Source: a virus. From it: a stretch of DNA of 20,366 nucleotides. The notes beneath the pieces are model-generated. The model was not told the origin of the DNA and did not search any database. It worked only from the letters and a program-made list of their open reading frames with translations. Made by a program: the position numbers and the translations under genes. Of this stretch, positions 1-6,640 are shown in pieces. Location of the stretch: positions 1 through 20,366 of the IMG/VR virus record IMGVR_UViG_3300025598_000230. One strand, given 5' to 3'. Numbering within the stretch: the stretch's first letter is position 1; each line of letters starts with the position of its first letter.

Positions 1-1
1 G

Positions 2-2416
2 GATGAAGAAGAGTTTAATAAGAATATAGCTGAAGATATTAGTGAATCAGAATTAATGAAGTTAGCTACCGAATTAACATCTGACTTTGATAGTGATATT
101 GCATCTAGAAAAGATTGGATACAAACGTACGTTGATGGTCTTGAACTATTAGGACTTAAGATTGAAGAACGTGCTGAACCATGGGAAGGTGCATGTGGTG
201 TATATCATCCACTATTATCAGAAGCTGTAGTTAAGTTCCAAGCTGAGACTATGATGGAGACATTTCCAGCTATGGGTCCAGTTAAGACTCAAATTATTGG
301 TCGTGAGACACAAGATAAAAAAGACGCAGCTATGCGTGTTCAAGATGACATGAACTATCAACTGATGGATGTCATGACTGAATACAGACCTGAGCATGAA
401 AGAATGTTATGGGGACTAGGCCTAGCTGGTAATGCGTTCAAGAAAGTCTATTTTGACCCAAGCATCGATAGACAAGTGTCTATGTATGTCCCTGCTGAAG
501 ATGTGGTCGTACCTTATGGTGCGTCTAGTTTAGAATCAGCAGAACGTATCACGCATGTAATGCGTAAGACAGAGAATGAAGTAAGACGACTTCAACATGA
601 AGGGTTCTACCGTGATGTTGACCTTGGTGAACCAGTTAACAACATGGACGAAGTTGAGAAAAAGATTGCTGAAAAACTAGGTTTCCGTGCAACATCTGAT
701 GATCGTTATAAATTATTAGAGATGCACGTTGAACTTGATCTATCTGGATACGAACATAAAGTTGACGGAGAAGAAACAGGTATTGCTCTACCTTACATTG
801 TAACAATAGAAAAAGGTACAAGCACGATATTAGCTATTAGAAGAAACTGGAGACCTGATGACAAGAAATTCCAAAAAAGAAATCATTTTGTACACTATGG
901 TTATATTCCTGGGTTTGGCTTTTATAATTTTGGTCTTATTCACCTCGTGGGTGCTTTTGCTAAGTCTGGTACTAGTCTCATTCGTCAGCTCGTGGATGCT
1001 GGAACATTGTCGAACCTTCCTGGAGGATTTAAAACTCGTGGCCTCAGAGTTAAAGGAGATGATACACCTATAGCACCAGGCGAGTTCCGTGATGTAGATG
1101 TACCATCAGGTACTATGCGTGATAACGTCATGCCATTACCATACAAAGAACCTTCACAAGTTCTTATGGCTCTACTCAATACAATCGTAGAAGAAGGTCG
1201 TAAGTTTGCAGGTTCAGCTGAACTACAAGCATCAGACATGTCAGCTAATTCACCAGTTGGTACTACATTAGCTATATTAGAACGAACACTTAAAACAATG
1301 TCAGCTATTCAAGCGCGTGTTCACTTCTCAATGAAGCGTGAGTTCCAATTACTTAAAGATATTATTCGTGACTATACTCCAGAAGAATATAGTTATGATC
1401 CAGAAGAAGGTGATAGGAAAGCTAAACAATCAGATTATGATATGGTAGATGTATTACCAGTATCTGATCCAAATGCAGCTACTATGGCACAGAAAGTTGT
1501 GCAATACCAAGCAGCTCTACAACTAGCACAAACTGCACCACAGTTATATGACCTACCACTTCTTCATCGTCAGATGTTAGATGTATTGGGTATTAAGAAC
1601 TATCAGAAATTAGTTCCTGTGCCTGAAGACCAAAAACCTGTTGATCCTATTAGTGAGAACCAAAACATTCTTAAAGGCAAACCTGTTAAGGCTTTCTTAC
1701 AACAAGATCATCAAGCTCATATTACTGTTCATCAATCAGCTATGCAAGATCCACAAGTTCAAGCTTTAGTTAGCATGAACCCACAAATGGCTCAAGCATT
1801 ACAGTCTGCTATGACAGCTCATATTATGGAGCACTTAGGCTTTGAATATAGAAAACAACTAGAACAACAAATGGGTATGACATTACCTCCATATCAAGAC
1901 CCAAGTAATGTTGATGAAGACCAAAAACCATTAGATCCACAAATGGAAATACGCATATCTCAAATGGCTGCTAAAGCTTCACAACAGTTATTACAACAAC
2001 ATGTCCAACAACAACAGCAACAACAAAATGCTCAAACACAGCAAGATCCGTTAATTCAAATGCAACAACAAGAATTACAGTTGAAAGCTCAAGAGCAACA
2101 AAGAAAAGCAGCTAAAGACCAAACTGATGCTCAGTTTAAAGCACAACAGTTAGCTTTAGAAGCACAACGTATCAATAATACAAAAGATCAAGGTGTATTA
2201 AATGCAGCTATAAATGCACATAATAACTTGAAATCACATGAAAACCATCAAGCTGAAGTAGGGTTTAATGCAGCTGTTGATTTACATAAACATATGCATA
2301 GTCATTCTATGGATGCACAAGATACGTTCAATCAACAAGAACACGAACGTAAGTTAGCAGAAATGCAACAAAGATTCGCCCAAAGGCAAACAGAGTTACA
2401 AAAACCAAAGGAGTAA
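2..2416 (+). CDS. Portal protein (5' end cut by window edge)
   Basis: Likely the dodecameric portal that forms the DNA entry vertex of the head and docks terminase and connector. The frame is open from base 2 with no stop before the ATG at 56, and the residues coded there (DEEEFNKNIAEDISESEL) read smoothly into the next part, so the true start lies upstream and the ATG at 56 is probably internal. Family-like features, numbered from that ATG, are an early segment with EPWEGACGVYHPLLSEAV, typical of large podovirus-type portals, and a long acidic/aromatic core. The last 200 residues or so are rich in Gln and Ala, including a run of QQQQQQQ, and look helical or coiled coil, like the barrel or tail of P22-like portals. 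It is followed three bases later by the next gene and sits upstream of scaffold and capsid genes, as expected for a portal. Assignment is by family memory and context. Confidence 0.85.
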   Translation, partial: DEEEFNKNIAEDISESELMKLATELTSDFDSDIASRKDWIQTYVDGLELLGLKIEERAEPWEGACGVYHPLLSEAVVKFQAETMMETFPAMGPVKTQIIGRETQDKKDAAMRVQDDMNYQLMDVMTEYRPEHERMLWGLGLAGNAFKKVYFDPSIDRQVSMYVPAEDVVVPYGASSLESAERITHVMRKTENEVRRLQHEGFYRDVDLGEPVNNMDEVEKKIAEKLGFRATSDDRYKLLEMHVELDLSGYEHKVDGEETGIALPYIVTIEKGTSTILAIRRNWRPDDKKFQKRNHFVHYGYIPGFGFYNFGLIHLVGAFAKSGTSLIRQLVDAGTLSNLPGGFKTRGLRVKGDDTPIAPGEFRDVDVPSGTMRDNVMPLPYKEPSQVLMALLNTIVEEGRKFAGSAELQASDMSANSPVGTTLAILERTLKTMSAIQARVHFSMKREFQLLKDIIRDYTPEEYSYDPEEGDRKAKQSDYDMVDVLPVSDPNAATMAQKVVQYQAALQLAQTAPQLYDLPLLHRQMLDVLGIKNYQKLVPVPEDQKPVDPISENQNILKGKPVKAFLQQDHQAHITVHQSAMQDPQVQALVSMNPQMAQALQSAMTAHIMEHLGFEYRKQLEQQMGMTLPPYQDPSNVDEDQKPLDPQMEIRISQMAAKASQQLLQQHVQQQQQQQNAQTQQDPLIQMQQQELQLKAQEQQRKAAKDQTDAQFKAQQLALEAQRINNTKDQGVLNAAINAHNNLKSHENHQAEVGFNAAVDLHKHMHSHSMDAQDTFNQQEHERKLAEMQQRFAQRQTELQKPKE

Positions 2417-2419
2417 TAA

Positions 2420-2617
2420 ATGGAAGCTGATAAAGCTTTTGCCATCGTTATCAAAAATATCGATGATAAGATTTTGCAACTTCAAGAGTTTATATCTACA
2501 GGTAACGTAGATAAATTTGAGGAGTACAAAAAAGTGTGTGGTGAGATTACTGGTCTTCTTACTGCACGAAACTACATAACAGACCTAAACAAAGCAATGG
2601 AGAACTCGTATGAGTGA
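2420..2617 (+). CDS. Small helical hypothetical protein
   Basis: A 65-residue acidic protein of unknown function. It is predicted to be mostly helical, with heptad-like hydrophobic spacing (DDKILQLQEFISTGN, then EEYKKVCGEITGLLTA), so a small coiled coil is likely. A good ribosome binding site (AAAGGAG) lies at the end of the portal gene, and the last 8 bases overlap the next gene, so translation is probably coupled. I recall proteins of this size between portal and scaffold genes in environmental podovirus-like genomes, but none with a known role. A head-assembly accessory is possible but is only inferred from position. Confidence 0.75.
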   Translation: MEADKAFAIVIKNIDDKILQLQEFISTGNVDKFEEYKKVCGEITGLLTARNYITDLNKAMENSYE

Positions 2618-3050
2618 TTTAAACTTAGCTCAAGCTCAAGATTTAAATGTGTTATTAAACCAACGCAAAGCCGAAGCTGAAGTACAAGAAGATGATATTG
2701 CTCTAGAAGATAGAGCTAAACAAGTACCAATCCCATCAGGCTACCGCATTTTATGTGCAGTACCAGAAGTGGATAAGAAAACAGAAGCAGGAATTGATCT
2801 TCCAGATGAGTACATCAGACGTGAAGAGTTATTAGCTACAGTACTATTTGTAGTTGAACTTGGACCTGATGCATACAAAGATGAAAGAAAGTTCCCTACA
2901 GGACCTTGGTGTAAAAAGGGTGACTTTGTTATTGTCAGACCAAATGCTGGCACACGCTTAGTTATTCACGGCAAGGATTTTAGAATGATTAATGATGATT
3001 CTGTGGAAGCAGTTGTGCAAGATCCACGTGGCATCAAAAGAAGCACATAG
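2610..3050 (+). CDS. GroES-like co-chaperonin
   Basis: Resembles the GroES co-chaperonin fold, which caps GroEL and helps fold capsid proteins, as T4 gp31 does. After an N-terminal extension of about 40 residues, the GroES-like domain runs from about residue 41 to 140. It has a first strand (GYRILCAVPEVDKKT), a mobile-loop-like segment (about 55-72, TEAGIDLPDEY), a middle section (TVLFVVELGPDAY) and the typical KKGDFVIVRPNAG turn (102-114) before a final VEAVV strand. GroES is about 97 residues, so at 146 this has an extra N-terminal helix and a longer middle loop. It overlaps the previous gene by 8 bases and precedes the scaffold, fitting a role in capsid protein folding. Whether it binds host GroEL cannot be told from sequence. 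Confidence 0.75.
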   Translation: MSDLNLAQAQDLNVLLNQRKAEAEVQEDDIALEDRAKQVPIPSGYRILCAVPEVDKKTEAGIDLPDEYIRREELLATVLFVVELGPDAYKDERKFPTGPWCKKGDFVIVRPNAGTRLVIHGKDFRMINDDSVEAVVQDPRGIKRST

Positions 3051-3058
3051 GAGATAAT

Positions 3059-4039
3059 ATGGCTACAGAAAAAGAAGTATTTAAGTTTCCTGATGAAATT
3101 GAGGAAAAAGATGAAAAGTTAGACATTCAAATCGAAGAAGATGACGAAAAAGTTGACATAGAAGTAGTCGATGATACGCCAGAAGAAGATCGTAATGTAG
3201 AACCTTTACCAGAAGAAATTAAAGATGAACTAGAAGAAGCTGATGAAGCCGATGAGTTCTCTAAAAACGTAAAGACTAAGTTCAAGCAATATAAAAAAGC
3301 TTGGCATGATGAAAGACGTGAAAAAGAAGCCGCTTTAAAAGAGCAACAAGAAGCTTTAGCTGTTGCCCAAAGGATTCTTGATGAAAATAAACGTCTAAAA
3401 TCTATGCTAGTGACAGGCGAACAGGAATTAATAGTCAATTATCAGAATGCAGCTGAACTAGAGCTTGAAAAAGCTAATAGAAAGTATAAAGAAGCTTATG
3501 ATTTAGGCGATTCTGACAAGATTATTGAGGCTAATAATGAAATTATGAAGGCTTCCTTGAAGTTGGATAGAGCTAAAAACTTTAAACCAACTGCAAATAC
3601 CCCTTTACAAGAGCCAGAAATTCCTGTAAAAAGTAACTATACGCAGAATCCTCCGCAAATGGACTCTAAAACGGCAGAATGGATCTCAAAAAATCCATGG
3701 TATACTGACCCTAAAAAGAAATCCATGAGTAAATTTGCTCTAGGAGTTCATGAAGAATTAGAAGCTTCTTATGGTAAAGCTTTTGTAGCTACCGATGAGT
3801 ACTTTAAGCGAATCGATCAAGAAGTAAAACGCAGATTCCCAGAAGAATTTGCTGAAGAAATCTCAAATGAGTCTGAAAAGCCTCAACAAAAATCTAAACC
3901 AAGCACAGTAGTAGCTCCCGCAAAACGTAGTACGTCCTCTAAAAAAATCGTATTATCAAAAACGCAAGTAGCGTTAGCCAAGAAACTTGGCCTAACACCT
4001 GAGCAATATGCTAGTGCACAACTTAAATTGGAGTCTTAA
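3059..4039 (+). CDS. Capsid scaffold-like protein
   Basis: Probably the internal scaffold that shapes the procapsid and is then lost. The first 90 residues are extremely acidic (Asp/Glu-rich, for example EEDDEKVDIEVVDD). A long charged helical, coiled-coil stretch follows (about 90-185, KKAWHDERREKEAALKEQQ), then a linker with WISKNPWYTDPKKKSMSKF (about 208-226), and a basic, Ser/Lys-rich tail (about 285-310), which in scaffolds usually contacts the capsid protein. A ribosome binding site (AGGAG) lies just before the start. Position between portal/co-chaperonin and capsid genes is the classic place for a scaffold. No protease domain is seen. Confidence 0.7.
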   Translation: MATEKEVFKFPDEIEEKDEKLDIQIEEDDEKVDIEVVDDTPEEDRNVEPLPEEIKDELEEADEADEFSKNVKTKFKQYKKAWHDERREKEAALKEQQEALAVAQRILDENKRLKSMLVTGEQELIVNYQNAAELELEKANRKYKEAYDLGDSDKIIEANNEIMKASLKLDRAKNFKPTANTPLQEPEIPVKSNYTQNPPQMDSKTAEWISKNPWYTDPKKKSMSKFALGVHEELEASYGKAFVATDEYFKRIDQEVKRRFPEEFAEEISNESEKPQQKSKPSTVVAPAKRSTSSKKIVLSKTQVALAKKLGLTPEQYASAQLKLES

Positions 4040-4041
4040 AA

Positions 4042-4521
4042 ATGTCTGATATTAAAAAAACAGCAACACTTGATTTTGTAGAAGTAACCCCTCGTGAACT
4101 TGATACTCGTGAACTTGCAGAGCGTCCAAAACAATGGACTGCACCTGAACTCTTACCAGAGCCAGATAAACAAGCAGGTTATGAATATCGTTGGGTTCGT
4201 GTTTCAATGTTAAATACAGCTGATCCTAGAAATGTTTCTAGATCCCTTCGTGAAGGTTGGGAACCTGTACGAGTTGAAGAACAACCTAAGTTCAAATTGT
4301 TAACCGATCCAGATAGTAGATTTAAAGATAATATCGAAATCGGTGGACTATTATTATGTAAAGCTCCAGCAGAAATGGTTAAGCAAAGAAATGAGTATTA
4401 TGAAAACTTAACTAGATCTCAAACTGAAGCGGTAGATAATAATTTAATGCGTCAAAGCGATCCGAGAATGCCAATCTTCCAAGAACGGAAATCCTCAGTA
4501 AGTTTTGGCGGTAAAAAATAA
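4042..4521 (+). CDS. Conserved phage head-region hypothetical protein
   Basis: A 159-residue soluble protein without signal peptide or membrane segment. Recognisable conserved-looking parts are YEYRWVRVSMLNTADPRNVS (about 47-66), LREGWEPV (about 69-76), and a C-terminal NNLMRQSDPRMPIF block (about 133-146). I recall this pattern from proteins coded between scaffold and capsid genes in many environmental podovirus-like genomes, always without assigned function. It starts two bases after the scaffold stop and is presumably co-expressed with the head genes. It could be a minor head or assembly protein, which is inference from location only. Confidence 0.7.
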   Translation: MSDIKKTATLDFVEVTPRELDTRELAERPKQWTAPELLPEPDKQAGYEYRWVRVSMLNTADPRNVSRSLREGWEPVRVEEQPKFKLLTDPDSRFKDNIEIGGLLLCKAPAEMVKQRNEYYENLTRSQTEAVDNNLMRQSDPRMPIFQERKSSVSFGGKK

Positions 4522-4543
4522 CTTTAATTAATTAGGAGTAAAT

Positions 4544-5365
4544 ATGGCTTATCCAACCGTTGCAGCACCATATGGTTTTAAGCCCGTAAACCTAATTGGT
4601 GGTCAAGTTTTTTCTGGATCAACACGTAATTATACAATCCAAAACAACTACGGCACATCAATTTTTTACGGTGACTTTGTAACACTCACTAATGGTTTAG
4701 TTACTCGTGCAGCGATTACATCAAGCACATCTGGTAAACAAACTATTGGTGTGTTCTTGGGATGTTCTTACACAAACCCAACAACAAAACAAAAATTATT
4801 TAGCCAATACTACCCAGCTTCTACAGCTGCTGGTGATATTCAAGCTATTATTTGTGATGATCCTGATACAGTATTTAAAGCTGTATTAGTAAATTCTAGT
4901 GGTTCTACTACACTAGGTTCAGCATCACAAGCTATTGTTGGTTTAAATTTAGCTGGTTCTGATCTTGCTGGTAATACAAATACAGGCGATTCATCAAACG
5001 GCTTAGTAGCTCCAACTGCTACACCTTCAACAGGCTTACCTTTCCGTGTATTAAGTTTAGTACCTGAATCAGCTACAGCTACTACAGCTACTGGCTCTGT
5101 TTCAGCAGGAACAACTATTACATTAACAGGTACAGGTTTAACAACAGCAATTCCACAAGGTGCAGATGTATCATATGTATCTAATGGACAAACTGTTCAA
5201 ACTGGTGCTTTTGTAGCAAACTCAGGCGGTTACTCTGCTGGTACAACATCGATCACTGTTGACAAATCGATCACAATTCCAAGCGGTTCAACCATTGTAT
5301 TCACGTCATACCCAGAAGTACTTGTGAAAATCAATTTCGGTATTCACAACTACTACGCAGCTTAA
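4544..5365 (+). CDS. Decoration/minor head protein with inserted beta module
   Basis: Likely a virion head protein, perhaps a capsid decoration protein. The first 180 residues (APYGFKPVNLIGGQVFSGST, later GVFLGCSYTNPTTKQKLFSQ and DDPDTVFKAVLV) match a family I recall beside the capsid gene in environmental podovirus-like phages, usually near 200-220 residues. This copy has 273. The extra length is a Thr/Ser/Gly-rich beta segment at about residues 180-254 (TTITLTGTGLTT, then TTSITVDKSITIPSGS). It sits between PFRVLSLVPES and the family-like C-terminus YPEVLVKINFGIHNYY, so it looks plugged into a loop. A strong ribosome binding site (TTAGGAG) precedes the start. The family role is inferred and no homology search could be run. 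Confidence 0.7.
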   Translation: MAYPTVAAPYGFKPVNLIGGQVFSGSTRNYTIQNNYGTSIFYGDFVTLTNGLVTRAAITSSTSGKQTIGVFLGCSYTNPTTKQKLFSQYYPASTAAGDIQAIICDDPDTVFKAVLVNSSGSTTLGSASQAIVGLNLAGSDLAGNTNTGDSSNGLVAPTATPSTGLPFRVLSLVPESATATTATGSVSAGTTITLTGTGLTTAIPQGADVSYVSNGQTVQTGAFVANSGGYSAGTTSITVDKSITIPSGSTIVFTSYPEVLVKINFGIHNYYAA

Positions 5366-5378
5366 GGAGTAATATAAT

Positions 5379-6281
5379 ATGGCTATTTCTCGTGCCCAGC
5401 TACTAAAAGAGCTATTACCAGGCCTTAACGCTTTGTTCGGTCTTGAGTATGCTCGCTATGGTGAAGAACATAAAGAAATCTATGAAATTGAGACTTCAGA
5501 ACGTTCTTTCGAAGAAGAAACAAAACTTTCAGGCTTTTCAGCAGCTCCTGTTAAAAACGAAGGCTCTGCCATCGCTTATGACAATGCTCAAGAAGCTTGG
5601 ACTGCTCGATACAATCATGAGACTATCGCTCTTGGTTTCTCAGTTACTGAAGAAGCTATTGAAGATAACCTTTATGATTCATTATCAGCACGTTACACAA
5701 AAGCACTAGCTCGCGCTATGGCTTATACAAAACAAGTTAAAGCAGCTGCTGTTTTAAATAACGGCTTCAATGCAGCTTTCACTTACGGTGACGGTCAAGC
5801 ATTATTCTCTACAGCTCACCCATTGGTAAACGGTGGTACTAATGCGAACACTCCATCAACTCCAGCAGACTTAAATGAAACAGCTTTAGAAAATGCTGTT
5901 ATTCAAATCGCTGCATGGACTGATGAACGTGGTCTCTTGATCGCTGCTAAACCTAAAAAGCTAGTTGTTCCACCAGCATTACAATTCGTTGCTACCCGTT
6001 TACTTGACACAGAACTCCGTGTTGGTACAAACAACAATGATATTAATGCTATTAAGAACAACGGTTCTGTTCCAGAAGGTTATACAATTAACCACTTCTT
6101 AACAGCAACTAATGCTTGGTTCTTAACAACTGATGTACCTAACGGCATGAAAATGTTCGTACGTACACCATTACAAAACTCAATGGACGGTGACTTCGAT
6201 ACAGGTAATGTTCGCTACAAAGCTCGTGAACGTTATTCATTCGGTGTATCTGATCCACTAGGTGTTTACGGTTCATACTAA
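5379..6281 (+). CDS. Major capsid protein, Mu gpT-like
   Basis: The shell-forming major capsid protein, of the Mu gpT-related branch of HK97-fold capsids. Evidence is the N-terminal helix plus an EIYEIETSERSFEEETKLSG region, the segment GFSVTEEAIEDNLYDSLSAR (about 86-105), the family-typical ALFSTAHPLVNGG (about 141-153), the ERGLLIAAKPKKLVVPP strand (about 183-200) and the C-terminal RERYSFGVSDPLGVYGS. At 300 residues the length is normal for the family, and no protease processing site is obvious. It has a strong AAGGAG ribosome binding site and is followed 17 bases later by a strong intrinsic terminator, so it ends the head transcription unit. Confidence 0.88.
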   Translation: MAISRAQLLKELLPGLNALFGLEYARYGEEHKEIYEIETSERSFEEETKLSGFSAAPVKNEGSAIAYDNAQEAWTARYNHETIALGFSVTEEAIEDNLYDSLSARYTKALARAMAYTKQVKAAAVLNNGFNAAFTYGDGQALFSTAHPLVNGGTNANTPSTPADLNETALENAVIQIAAWTDERGLLIAAKPKKLVVPPALQFVATRLLDTELRVGTNNNDINAIKNNGSVPEGYTINHFLTATNAWFLTTDVPNGMKMFVRTPLQNSMDGDFDTGNVRYKARERYSFGVSDPLGVYGSY

Positions 6282-6298
6282 TTGAACCTTTAAGAAGT

Positions 6299-6324
6299 CC
6301 CCGCCTTAAAAAAGCGGGGTTTTT
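6299..6324 (+). terminator. Intrinsic terminator after the capsid gene
   Basis: A GC-rich stem CCCCGC (6299-6304) pairs with GCGGGG (6314-6319) across an A-rich loop, and a TTTTT tract follows at once (6320-6324). It lies 17 bases after the major capsid stop, with no gene on the other strand to serve. It would end or attenuate head-gene transcription before the pqqA-like unit. Confidence 0.85.
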
Positions 6325-6353
6325 CTTTGCCTGTTATTCATGGTTTTACTTAT

Positions 6354-6380
6354 TTCACAAGGAAAAAGTAAGAGTATTAT
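6354..6380 (+). promoter_or_regulatory. Candidate sigma-70-type promoter for pqqA
   Basis: TTCACA (6354-6359) resembles a -35 box with one mismatch, and TATTAT (6375-6380) a -10 box with one mismatch, 15 bases apart (a little short). Transcription would start near 6387, inside the palindrome at 6385-6405. The string AGTATTAT is shared with the second candidate promoter at 6545-6552. Position between a terminator and an isolated gene supports it. Confidence 0.45.
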
Positions 6381-6384
6381 GTAG

Positions 6385-6405
6385 TTATACACACGGTGTG
6401 TATAA
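6385..6405. promoter_or_regulatory. 21-base palindrome upstream of pqqA
   Basis: TTATACACAC (6385-6394) is followed by one G and then its exact reverse complement GTGTGTATAA (6396-6405). As DNA this is a good two-fold operator site covering the expected transcription start. As RNA it could form an 8-pair hairpin with a 5-base loop ending six bases before the ribosome binding site. No matching copy was noticed elsewhere in the window. Confidence 0.6.
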
Positions 6406-6422
6406 ATTTTAGGAGAAATACT

Positions 6423-6494
6423 ATGTGGACAAAACCAGCTGCAACAGAAATGAGATTTGGCTTTGAAGTAACTATGTATGTTATGAATAAGTAG
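6423..6494 (+). CDS. pqqA: PqqA-like PQQ precursor peptide
   Basis: A 23-residue peptide that reads as PqqA, the ribosomally made precursor of pyrroloquinoline quinone. In bacteria PqqD presents PqqA to the radical SAM enzyme PqqE, which cross-links a Glu and a Tyr in the EVTxY motif; these two residues become PQQ. The peptide starts MWTKPA, continues EMRFGFEVTMY and ends NK. Glu15 and Tyr19 sit at exactly the cross-linked spacing and at the positions found in 23-residue bacterial PqqA such as that of Klebsiella; the conserved Arg11 and Gly13 are also present. An AGGAG ribosome binding site (6411-6415) lies seven bases before the ATG. Terminators lie on both sides (6299-6324, 6502-6523). No other pqq genes are in view, so processing would rely on host PqqB-E. 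Roles could be boosting PQQ for host dehydrogenases during infection or occupying PqqD/PqqE. It is too short for routine gene callers. Confidence 0.9.
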   Translation: MWTKPAATEMRFGFEVTMYVMNK

Positions 6495-6501
6495 TTAAAT
6501 T

Positions 6502-6523
6502 AGGGGCTTTTAGCCCCTTTTTT
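6502..6523 (+). terminator. Intrinsic terminator after pqqA
   Basis: The stem GGGGCT (6503-6508) pairs with AGCCCC (6512-6517) around a TTT loop, with an added A-T pair at the base, and runs into TTTTTT (6518-6523). It begins eight bases after the pqqA-like stop codon and makes that gene a one-gene unit. Confidence 0.88.
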
Positions 6524-6524
6524 A

Positions 6525-6552
6525 TTGCTTTTATTTTAAAATATAGTATTAT
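6525..6552 (+). promoter_or_regulatory. Candidate promoter for the 6641 gene cluster
   Basis: TTGCTT (6525-6530) and TATTAT (6547-6552) are separated by 16 bases in a very AT-rich stretch directly after a terminator. The start would fall near 6559-6560, at the very beginning of the structured leader (6561-6615). The AGTATTAT string is shared with the candidate pqqA promoter. Confidence 0.5.
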
Positions 6553-6560
6553 ATGTATAA

Positions 6561-6615
6561 CTGGGTGATGCTCTTATCGGACTGCCCCAGCAGACGATGC
6601 AACGATTGATAAGAG
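6561..6615 (+). ncRNA. Structured leader, possible H-type pseudoknot
   Basis: Two perfect helices interlock. CTGGG (6561-6565) can pair with CCCAG (6586-6590). CTCTTATC (6571-6578), which lies in that helix's loop, can pair with GATAAGAG (6608-6615), extendable by two G-U pairs. That is the topology of an H-type pseudoknot: a 5-base first loop (TGATG), 7 bases between the helices and a 17-base last loop containing a second GATGC. It occupies the 5' leader of the gene at 6641, just after a candidate promoter, and is markedly less AT-rich than its flanks. No open frame explains it. It could be a translational regulator, a stability element or a small-molecule sensor; I recognise no known riboswitch or ribozyme family in it. 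Confidence 0.55.
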
Positions 6616-6640
6616 AAACTTTTGCATAGGAAAACATTTT

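Noticed and set aside
858-1073. A + strand frame with hydrophobic stretch inside the portal gene
   Set aside because: It is fully inside the portal coding region in another frame, with no ribosome binding site; the hydrophobicity is a by-product of frame shift.
1990-2070. CAA-rich tract in the portal as a mobile or unstable repeat
   Set aside because: It codes a Gln-rich helix common in portal C-termini, and CAA/CAG codons are mixed, so there is no sign of an expanding repeat.
6340-6384. A 14-codon frame between the capsid terminator and pqqA (starts MVLLISQ)
   Set aside because: It has no ribosome binding site, no recognisable similarity, and it overlaps the candidate promoter; likely chance.
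6564-6619. Hammerhead-like ribozyme reading of the 6561-6615 leader (GTGATG, helix, then GAAAC)
   Set aside because: The needed core CUGANGA is not met: C3 and A9 positions are wrong, so a working hammerhead is unlikely.
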